Origin: Saprospiraceae bacterium
GTDB taxonomy: Bacteria; Bacteroidota; Bacteroidia; Chitinophagales; Saprospiraceae
Direction: 5' to 3'
Length of the DNA stretch: 40,839 nucleotides
Assembly: GCA_020627825.1 (NCBI GenBank)
Contig: JAHDGD010000018.1
Span: 1 to 40,839 of the forward strand
Shown: piece by piece, positions 23,687-30,193 of the stretch
Layout of the letters: each line of letters begins with the position of its first letter
Numbering within the stretch: position 1 is the first letter of the stretch
Notes under the pieces: model-generated
Databases searched by the model: none
The model's input: the letters and a program-made list of their open reading frames with translations, nothing else
What the model was told of the DNA's origin: nothing
Position numbers and translations under genes: made by a program

Positions 23687-24910
23687 ATGGAGATTTATAC
23701 ATTAAGTGATTTAGGGAAATATATAAAGCAAGTTGTTGCTCTCAACTTTGTTGATACAATCTGGATATCTTGTGAGTTGTCACAGGTGAATACTAGTCGA
23801 GGACATTGTTATTTAAATGTAGTAGAAAAAAATAACGAAAATGATGATGTAATTGCTTCTATGAATGCCTCCATTTGGTATAAAGACTTTATGTTCATTC
23901 GAAAAAAGTTAGGTGCTGTTGCAGATAAGATCCTACAAGAAGGAATGGAAGTGAAGCTAAAAGTTGAAGTTGATTTCCATGAAAGATATGGGATGAAATT
24001 GATTGTTAAAGATATTGACCCTAGTTTTACATTCGGCCAATTAGCAATTAATCGTGAGAAAATAATAGAGCAATTAAAAGCTGAAAATAGGCTTAATTTA
24101 AATAGGGGGCTCCCCTTCCCTAGTGTTGTTCAACGAATCGCAGTAATTTCAAGCGAAACAGCAGCAGGATTAAAAGATATGATGGATCATCTAGAGCGTA
24201 ATCAATATGGTTATGACTTTCAAATAAAGTTATTTCCAGCCGCTATGCAAGGACAGCGAACTGAAATGGAAGTAATTGCCCAGTTAAGAGAAATAAAAGA
24301 ATTAAACAATTTTGACGTTATAGTCATAACAAGAGGAGGAGGTTCTAAATTAGATTTAGCTGGATTTGACTCGTATCCAATTGCTAAAGAAATAAGCGAA
24401 ATGAATATTCCTGTTATTGCTGGAATAGGACATGAAATAGACACTTCAATAGTAGATATAATCTCTGCTGTTTCATTAAAAACGCCAACAGCAGTTGCAA
24501 ACTTTCTAATTGATTTAAATGCTGCTTTTGAAACAGACCTATATAACGTGTTTATTGATATTAAATTCAGTGTTGAAAAAAGAATACAAAAAGAAAAAGG
24601 CAAGCTTGACATTTTTTATGAATCGCTTAATAGTGCTTCTATCCTTCATTTAAACAATTTAACTAATGAAATCGAGTCTATCCATAAGATGAATACTGTT
24701 TTAGCTAGTAATAGATTAAAAATTTTACATCAAGAAATAGAATCTATAGCAAAAATGATTCATATTGTAGATCCCATTCAATTATTGAAAAAAGGATATG
24801 CAATTCCACAATTAAATGGTAAAAACATTAATTCAATTCATCAGGTAAACAAAGAGGATATTCTAACTTTACAATTATCTGATGGATCTATTAAAACAAA
24901 AGTCCAATGA
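23687..24910 (+). CDS. xseA: Exodeoxyribonuclease VII large subunit
   Basis: Catalytic subunit of ExoVII, which degrades single-stranded DNA from both ends to acid-insoluble oligonucleotides. The 407-residue product has an N-terminal OB-fold (about 1-100, MEIYTLSDLGKYIKQVV, DTIWISCELSQVN) and the catalytic domain with RIAVISSETAAGLKDMMDHL, VIVITRGGGSKLDLAGFDS, IPVIAGIGHEIDTSIVD and KTPTAVANFLI, followed by a coiled-coil region and a C-terminal GYAIPQLNGKNI segment. The ATG at 23687 is preferred over an in-frame TTG at 23672. The TGA overlaps the xseB ATG (ATGA), so subunits are translated together. Confidence 0.96.
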   Translation: MEIYTLSDLGKYIKQVVALNFVDTIWISCELSQVNTSRGHCYLNVVEKNNENDDVIASMNASIWYKDFMFIRKKLGAVADKILQEGMEVKLKVEVDFHERYGMKLIVKDIDPSFTFGQLAINREKIIEQLKAENRLNLNRGLPFPSVVQRIAVISSETAAGLKDMMDHLERNQYGYDFQIKLFPAAMQGQRTEMEVIAQLREIKELNNFDVIVITRGGGSKLDLAGFDSYPIAKEISEMNIPVIAGIGHEIDTSIVDIISAVSLKTPTAVANFLIDLNAAFETDLYNVFIDIKFSVEKRIQKEKGKLDIFYESLNSASILHLNNLTNEIESIHKMNTVLASNRLKILHQEIESIAKMIHIVDPIQLLKKGYAIPQLNGKNINSIHQVNKEDILTLQLSDGSIKTKVQ

Positions 24911-25098
24911 GTGCTTCATTAAATTTTGATTCTGCTTATGCTGAATTACTTTCAATACAACATAAAATTCAAGATGATTCTTTAAATGTTGAAGAGCTAG
25001 CCTCTCTAGTTAAACGTAGTGCAGAATTAATCCAATTTTGTAAAAAAAGATTAAGGTCAATAGAAGACGATGTAAATCATGCTTTTGAAGGTGAATAA
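24907..25098 (+). CDS. xseB: Exodeoxyribonuclease VII small subunit
   Basis: A 63-residue helical protein that binds the coiled-coil of XseA to form ExoVII. Sequence fits the family: FDSAYAELLSIQHKIQ, VEELASLVKRSAELIQFCKKRL, and a short acidic end. Position is decisive: its ATG overlaps the xseA stop by four bases. Only 8 nt separate its stop from that of the convergent PAP2 gene. Confidence 0.93.
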   Translation: MSASLNFDSAYAELLSIQHKIQDDSLNVEELASLVKRSAELIQFCKKRLRSIEDDVNHAFEGE

Positions 25099-25106
25099 AC
25101 GAATAG

Positions 25107-25754
25107 TTATGTTTTTTTCTTGTTGAAAAGAGCATATATTGACTGTCCGTTTTTTATCTCCAAATACTCAAATATTAAATGTACAATAACTGCAATTAAG
25201 ACACCAAGTAATGACCCTGCTATAACATCTTCAATAAAATGATTTATTAAATATATTCTGCTCAGTCCTGTACCTATAGATAAAAAGGCACATAATATGA
25301 TAATCCATCTTTTTGGATATAATAATGAAATAGTAAGCATTAATGCAAAAGCTGCAGTTGTGTGTCCTGAAGGAAAACTTGTAAACCCAGTGTAGGGATC
25401 AGAATATTTTATCAGTTTGAGAACTTCTAGAATATTTTCTTCTTTAAAATACAAAATTGGCCTAGGATGCAAGAAAAAAGCCTTTAAAAGACCGCTACTT
25501 ATCAATGATAAAAGACCTACTGCACTCATCTGAAGACTTGCCCTGTAATTTTTAAATAACAAAATGAAAGCGAGGAATACAAAAACAGGGACTTCAACAG
25601 CCTTAGTAAGAAAAATAAAAAAAACATCTAAAAAGCCTGATTGATATTCATTGAAAAATAAGATTACTCCTCCTTTTTTATTGCAAGACATTGCAATAAG
25701 TCCCAGGCTTAAAGCTATACCATGTAGTATAAAAAATAGGCCAGTTTTTTTCAC
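25107..25754 (-). CDS. PAP2 superfamily membrane phosphatase
   Basis: A 215-residue integral membrane phosphatase of the PAP2 group (undecaprenyl-diphosphate or phosphatidic-acid/PGP type). All three signature motifs are present: KAFFLHPRP, FPSGHTTAAF and SRIYLINHFIEDVIAG with the catalytic His residues. About six hydrophobic segments are visible. Its start overlaps the stop of the LptF/LptG-type permease by four bases, so the two are coupled, which favours an envelope-lipid or lipid-carrier role. The actual substrate is not shown by sequence. Confidence 0.92.
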   Translation of the reverse strand: MKKTGLFFILHGIALSLGLIAMSCNKKGGVILFFNEYQSGFLDVFFIFLTKAVEVPVFVFLAFILLFKNYRASLQMSAVGLLSLISSGLLKAFFLHPRPILYFKEENILEVLKLIKYSDPYTGFTSFPSGHTTAAFALMLTISLLYPKRWIIILCAFLSIGTGLSRIYLINHFIEDVIAGSLLGVLIAVIVHLIFEYLEIKNGQSIYALFNKKKT

Positions 25755-27376
25755 GAAAAAAGACTCTTGAAATTAAAACTAAAAGTACTGTCTCTTATGG
25801 CTTTATAAGTGAAGAATATAGAAAACGGTGCAACAATGAAACAAGGAAGCCAAGCGCCTATAATTGCTGATATTGTACCATTACTCAATAGCTTTTCTCC
25901 CAGTATATTTGTGAAAATAAATAATACAAAGAAAACAATCGCGATTAATAAAGGATATCCAAACCCTCCTTTTCGTACTATCGAGCCCATTGAAGCACCT
26001 ATAAAAACAAAAAGAATACAGATTACCGCCCAACTGATTTGTTGATGAAGACGCAGCTCAAATCTATTTCTACTAAATTCAGAACTGGATGTAGAGGATT
26101 TTATACCTCTATAACGTTCCTTTATTGTCTGAGAATTAGATTTTGCACGAAAGACAAAGTTTCGTAATTGTTTGTCTTTTATTGTATAAGCAATGGATTG
26201 CATTGTGTCTAAATCATATGATTCCTTCCTAAATTCAATTCGCTCTTTGTAGAATTTATCGCCTTTTCCTAATTTAGAACTACGATTTTTTACAACTTTA
26301 TCTGGTTTTTTTTGCGTAGATTTTATACTATTTTCTTGATTTTTTATAATTGAAGAATTAGTCTTTTCTGCATTTTCTGCATATTTTACGTAATCCTGTG
26401 CGTCCTTTTCTATTAATGGCTTTTTAGTAATAATATCCTTGGCTTGTTCTTCTATTAATTCTTCCTCTTTATGAATAGGCAGAATGTCACCATAATTAAA
26501 TTTAGCCTCTTCAATCTTCTCTTCAATTTTAATATTTAAAGAATCAATTATGTTTTGCATTTGAAAAGAATTATATAAATCATGCTTACGTCTTCCCATT
26601 GAATTTGAGCTAAGAGCAAATTCAAATTCCGACATATCAAATTGTTTGATATATTTGTCAAAATAGATCCGCATAAATTGATCTTTATCCTTTTTCGATT
26701 TACCACCCTTTCGTTCCATTTCAGAGTATTGCACCCCATCGTATAATTCCATGGTGAAAAATTGTCCGTTACTTGAGGTATACATTTTACCTCTTTTTGC
26801 TGTTAACAATCCAAGGACTCTTCGATCAGTCTGATCATAAATCAATACATCATTAATCCCTTGTCCATCAGGATCTTTTTTTCCTACGCGTATTGCATAA
26901 CCTTTAAAATCATAATTAAAGATACCTTGATCTATAGTCAGCGCTGGTTTAGCTCGGCGCACATTGTCAAAAATTTGATAAAAAGATAGGAAAGCATTGG
27001 GTTTAAGATAATTTGATGCAAAGATGGAAAATGCGGCGGTTAGCAAAGCAATCAATATACCCGGCCGCATAATTCTCAACATGCTAACACCTGCTGATTT
27101 AAAGCTTGTTAATTCATACTTTTCAGCAAGATTTCCATATACCATAACAGAAGAAATAAGTATGGATATCGGAAGGGCTAAAGGGATGATTGTCAAGGAA
27201 TAGTAAAAAACCATTTCTAGTAATACTGCTATAGAAACTCCACGACCTATAAAATCGTCTATATGCTGCCATATAAACTGAAGGACGAGTACAAATTCAG
27301 CTACTAAAAATGAAATGAGATAAGGTCCTATGAATCCTCTTGCTACTAATTTATCTAATTGCTTAAAAACCTTCAT
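25751..27376 (-). CDS. LptF/LptG family (YjgP/YjgQ) permease with a long charged insertion
   Basis: Inner-membrane component of the lipopolysaccharide export ABC transporter family. The 541-residue protein has transmembrane helices at both ends: N-terminal (IGPYLISFLVAEFVLVLQF, SLTIIPLALPISILISSVMVYGNL, SFKSAGVSMLRIMRP) and C-terminal (QQISWAVICILFVFIGASMGSIVRKGG, GYPLLIAIVFFVLFIF). Between them is the periplasmic beta-jellyroll, enlarged here by a strongly charged Lys/Glu-rich stretch at about 270-400. The E. coli homologues have about 360 residues, so the insertion is large. It follows the dehydrogenase after 38 nt and overlaps the PAP2 gene. Confidence 0.9.
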   Translation of the reverse strand: MKVFKQLDKLVARGFIGPYLISFLVAEFVLVLQFIWQHIDDFIGRGVSIAVLLEMVFYYSLTIIPLALPISILISSVMVYGNLAEKYELTSFKSAGVSMLRIMRPGILIALLTAAFSIFASNYLKPNAFLSFYQIFDNVRRAKPALTIDQGIFNYDFKGYAIRVGKKDPDGQGINDVLIYDQTDRRVLGLLTAKRGKMYTSSNGQFFTMELYDGVQYSEMERKGGKSKKDKDQFMRIYFDKYIKQFDMSEFEFALSSNSMGRRKHDLYNSFQMQNIIDSLNIKIEEKIEEAKFNYGDILPIHKEEELIEEQAKDIITKKPLIEKDAQDYVKYAENAEKTNSSIIKNQENSIKSTQKKPDKVVKNRSSKLGKGDKFYKERIEFRKESYDLDTMQSIAYTIKDKQLRNFVFRAKSNSQTIKERYRGIKSSTSSSEFSRNRFELRLHQQISWAVICILFVFIGASMGSIVRKGGFGYPLLIAIVFFVLFIFTNILGEKLLSNGTISAIIGAWLPCFIVAPFSIFFTYKAIRDSTFSFNFKSLFS

Positions 27377-27398
27377 CCCTGTCTTAACGAACTTTAGA

Positions 27399-27412
27399 AG
27401 TCATATATGACT
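27399..27412. repeat. 14-bp perfect palindrome AGTCATATATGACT
   Basis: Lies 2 nt beyond the stop of the hydroxyacyl-CoA dehydrogenase gene and 22 nt before the permease start. No U-tract follows on the minus strand. Possible operator or mRNA-processing hairpin. Confidence 0.45.
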
Positions 27413-27414
27413 AA

Positions 27415-28299
27415 TTATTTCTTAAAAGCTACAATTAATTCTTTACTTCCCTGGCTATAGTCGTAAAAACCTTTGCCAGTTTTCCTTCCTAAATCCCCTG
27501 CTGTAACCATATTGACTAATAATGGACAAGGAGCATATTTGTCTTTACCAAATCCATCATGTAATACCTGTAATATAGATAAACAAACATCAAGACCAAT
27601 AAAATCAGCTAATTGTAAAGGGCCCATAGGATGAGCCATCCCCAGTTTCATTACAGTATCTATTTCAGCTACACCTGCAACTCCCTCGTGTAGACTGCAT
27701 ATTGCTTCATTTATCATTGGCATTAAAATTCGATTTGCAACGAAGCCAGGATAATCATTTACTTCAACAGGTATTTTTCCTAGAGTTGTTGACAAGTCCA
27801 TGATGTTTTTTGTCACTTGATCACTTGTTTTATAGCCGCGTATAACTTCTATAAGTTTCATAATCGGAACAGGATTCATGAAATGCATGCCAATTATTTT
27901 ATCAGGTCTTTGAGTTACACTTGCAATTTTAGTTATTGAAATAGAAGAAGTATTTGTTGCTAATATGCAATTCTCATCAGCATATTTGTCTAAGTCTCGA
28001 AAAATCTTCAATTTCAAATCAACATTTTCAGTAGCGGCTTCAACAACTAAGGATGAACCTTTTAAACCCTCTTCAAGATTCGTAAAACAAGTAATGTTAT
28101 TCAGAGTTTGTGTTTTATCATTTACGGATATCTTTTCTTTTGCGACCATTCTATCCAGGTTCTTGCTGATAGTTGCAATCCCTTTATCTAGTGCTTCTTG
28201 AGAGATGTCGACAAGGTTTACCAAAAATCCTTTCATAGCAAAAACATGAGCAATCCCATTACCCATTGTACCGCTTCCTATAACACTGACTTTATTCAT
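27415..28299 (-). CDS. 3-hydroxybutyryl-CoA (3-hydroxyacyl-CoA) dehydrogenase
   Basis: NAD(P)-dependent oxidation or reduction of short-chain 3-hydroxyacyl-CoA, in beta-oxidation, butyrate-type metabolism or related pathways. The 294-residue single-domain-pair protein begins MNKVSVIGSGTMGNGIAHVF (Rossmann GxGxxG), with LVVEAATENVDLK, TNTSSISITKIA, GMHFMNPVPIMKLIEVI (catalytic His in the HFMNP segment) and GRKTGKGFYDYS at the end. The start is the ATG at 28297-28299, although the frame is open to 28401, because it matches the family N-terminus and lies just after a TATATTTG element. Confidence 0.95.
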   Translation of the reverse strand: MNKVSVIGSGTMGNGIAHVFAMKGFLVNLVDISQEALDKGIATISKNLDRMVAKEKISVNDKTQTLNNITCFTNLEEGLKGSSLVVEAATENVDLKLKIFRDLDKYADENCILATNTSSISITKIASVTQRPDKIIGMHFMNPVPIMKLIEVIRGYKTSDQVTKNIMDLSTTLGKIPVEVNDYPGFVANRILMPMINEAICSLHEGVAGVAEIDTVMKLGMAHPMGPLQLADFIGLDVCLSILQVLHDGFGKDKYAPCPLLVNMVTAGDLGRKTGKGFYDYSQGSKELIVAFKK

Positions 28300-28309
28300 T
28301 TTTCTTAAT

Positions 28310-28337
28310 TTTGCGCAAATATAAACTTTTGCAAAAG
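28310..28337. promoter_or_regulatory. Divergent promoter region with two short palindromes
   Basis: In the 51-nt gap between divergent genes, TATATTTG on the minus strand (28316-28323) is an exact -7 element for the dehydrogenase. It is flanked by the palindromes TTTGCGCAAA (28310-28319) and CTTTTGCAAAAG (28326-28337), which could bind a regulator of both genes. Confidence 0.5.
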
Positions 28338-28350
28338 CTATTTCTACAGG

Positions 28351-29175
28351 ATGAAGGGATACATGATAATTGATTGTGGGGCTACGACCTGTAAAGTACA
28401 TGTTTTAACTTCAGAAGGTTACGTAAATACTACCCATTTGAAAGGGTTCTCCCCTATCGTTCATGATTTTGAGTCGTTACCTATTCCTGAAGCTCCTTTT
28501 CCTATTACTTCTTTTTATTTTTTTGGAACCGGATTTGAAGAAATCTTTTGGGCTCGAGCCCAAAAAATATATCAGCAGTATTTTCCTGATGCTAGTTTTT
28601 ATTTTGGAACAGATCTTGAAGCAGCTGCTTTAGCAACATGTAAAGATGCCTCAGGTTACGTCCATGTCATTGGTACGGGGAGTGCTAGTGCAAGGTGGGA
28701 TGGTGAAAAGGTCATAAGAGAAGTGCCTAATTTAGGCTATTTGTTTGAAGATTATGCAAGTGGTTATGATATAGCTCGTGAGATTATAAGATGGTGGAAA
28801 GCTGGTGATCTTAATCGAACTGAAATATCCAGATTAAGTGACATTATTACTCTAGAAAAATTAATTCAAAAAGTTTACCAATCCAAAAGCTCAAAGAATA
28901 CTTTAGCTAATTATTCAATCTTCTTAAACCATTTAGAAAATGAAAATCGTAATGCGATAATAAATACTAGATTGGAGCAATTTTATAATAAAAATATTGA
29001 TAAATTTACGCTTGATTTACCACATCATTTTGTTGGTTCAATGGCATTTTTAATGAAAGATTTTATAATTGAAAAAGGCGTGAATCGAGCTATTAAAATA
29101 GGTGAAATAGTAAAAGAAACAGATACTTTATTAATAGAGTATTTTAAAAATAAAATCACAAATCACAATGTCTAA
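28351..29175 (+). CDS. BadF/BadG-type ATPase, N-acetylglucosamine-kinase-like
   Basis: Sugar-kinase-like ATPase of the BadF/BadG/BcrA/BcrD family, which in this size class includes N-acetylglucosamine kinases. The 274-residue product shows IIDCGATTCKVHVL (phosphate-1 loop), FYFGTDLEAAALATC, VHVIGTGSASARWDG (phosphate-2) and GYLFEDYASGYDIAREII. Start is ATG 28351, or ATG 28363, which has an AAGGG just before it and would begin directly with the ATPase motif. It overlaps pfkA by eight bases, a coupling that supports a role in channelling a phosphorylated sugar towards glycolysis. The substrate is not proven. An exact palindrome (28546-28565) lies inside the coding sequence. Confidence 0.85.
   Translation: MKGYMIIDCGATTCKVHVLTSEGYVNTTHLKGFSPIVHDFESLPIPEAPFPITSFYFFGTGFEEIFWARAQKIYQQYFPDASFYFGTDLEAAALATCKDASGYVHVIGTGSASARWDGEKVIREVPNLGYLFEDYASGYDIAREIIRWWKAGDLNRTEISRLSDIITLEKLIQKVYQSKSSKNTLANYSIFLNHLENENRNAIINTRLEQFYNKNIDKFTLDLPHHFVGSMAFLMKDFIIEKGVNRAIKIGEIVKETDTLLIEYFKNKITNHNV
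28546..28565. repeat. In-gene palindrome TTTTGGGCT-CG-AGCCCAAAA
   Basis: A perfect 20-bp palindrome inside the BadF-type gene, encoding part of FWARAQK. It shares arms TTTTGGGCT/AGCCCAAAA with the intergenic palindromes at 20062, 30171 and 39327, differing only in the centre. Confidence 0.7.
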
Positions 29176-30151
29176 AACAATTAAAAGAATAGGAGTTTTT
29201 ACTTCAGGAGGAGATGCACCTGGCATGAATGCTGCTATACGTGCTGTTGTCAGAACTGCTAGTTTCCACGATTTACATGTTTACGGTATTAAATGTGGTT
29301 ACCAAGGAATGATTGAGGGAGATGTCATTCCTTTAAATAGATCAAGCGTAGGCCAGATATTTCAGAGAGGTGGAACTATGTTGAAAACTGCTCGCAGTGA
29401 GGAGTTTAAGACTAAAGACGGAAGAAAAAAGGCTTACGAAACATTAATTGCACATGATATTGATGCATGTATTGCAATAGGTGGAAATGGAACCTTTACA
29501 GGAGCAAAAGTTTTTCAAGAAGAATATGATATTCCTTTTATAGGTTTGCCAGGAACTATTGACAATGATATATATGGTACTGACTTTACAATTGGCTTTG
29601 ATACAGCTGTAAATACGGCCGTTGACGCTCTCGATAAAATAAGAGACACAGCAGATTCACATGATCGATTGTTTTTTGTAGAGGTTATGGGACGTCACAG
29701 TGGCTACATTGCTTTATACACTGGCTTATGTGCAGGAGCTGGTTCTATCTTTTTGCCAGAGGAAGATAATGATATTGATCACCTTATTGATCAACTTAAG
29801 AAAAGTACACGAAGAAAGAAATTATTTAATTTAATTGTAGTAGCTGAAGGAAATCAAAATGGAGGAGCACATGAAATTGCTAGGAAAGTCAATGAAAAAT
29901 TTTCTGGGTATGAAACGAAAGTAACTGTTATAGGCCACCAACAAAGAGGTGGATCACCTTCTGCAGCTGATCGTTTATTAGCCAGTAGATTAGGCTATGA
30001 ATCGGTTAATGCTTTATTGGATGGTAAAAAAGGTTTAGCACTAGGTATTATTAATGACAAAGTAGCATATACTACTTTTGAAGATGCAATAACAAAAGAT
30101 AAAAAACCCGGAAAAGACATGATTAGAATGGCTGAAATTTTAGCCTTATAA
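29168..30151 (+). CDS. pfkA: 6-phosphofructokinase
   Basis: Phosphorylates fructose 6-phosphate to the 1,6-bisphosphate, the committed glycolytic step. The 327-residue length and motifs are standard: TSGGDAPGMNAAIRAVVR at the N-terminus, the catalytic GTIDND with Asp132, EVMGRHSGYIAL, and GHQQRGGSPSAADR. In the nucleotide loop the usual GGDG(S/T) reads GGNGT (Asn107), while the glycine that distinguishes ATP- from PPi-dependent enzymes (Gly108) is kept, so ATP use is expected. It overlaps the BadF-type gene upstream and is followed by a palindromic repeat, shared with the convergent gene. Confidence 0.96.
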   Translation: MSKTIKRIGVFTSGGDAPGMNAAIRAVVRTASFHDLHVYGIKCGYQGMIEGDVIPLNRSSVGQIFQRGGTMLKTARSEEFKTKDGRKKAYETLIAHDIDACIAIGGNGTFTGAKVFQEEYDIPFIGLPGTIDNDIYGTDFTIGFDTAVNTAVDALDKIRDTADSHDRLFFVEVMGRHSGYIALYTGLCAGAGSIFLPEEDNDIDHLIDQLKKSTRRKKLFNLIVVAEGNQNGGAHEIARKVNEKFSGYETKVTVIGHQQRGGSPSAADRLLASRLGYESVNALLDGKKGLALGIINDKVAYTTFEDAITKDKKPGKDMIRMAEILAL

Positions 30152-30170
30152 TTATATCTAGATATACATA

Positions 30171-30193
30171 TTTTTGGGCTTTAAGCCCAAAAA
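30171..30193. repeat. Palindromic repeat, core GGGCTTTAAGCCC
   Basis: Core at 30176-30188 with five T before and five A after (11-bp arms around one central base). It sits between the convergent pfkA and VCBS genes and directly abuts the stop codon of the latter. Same family as 20062-20082 and 39327-39347; it may end both transcripts. Confidence 0.75.

Noticed and set aside
24220-24612. 130-codon open frame on the minus strand inside xseA
   Set aside because: Fully antisense to a well-supported gene, with no family motif and no promoter.
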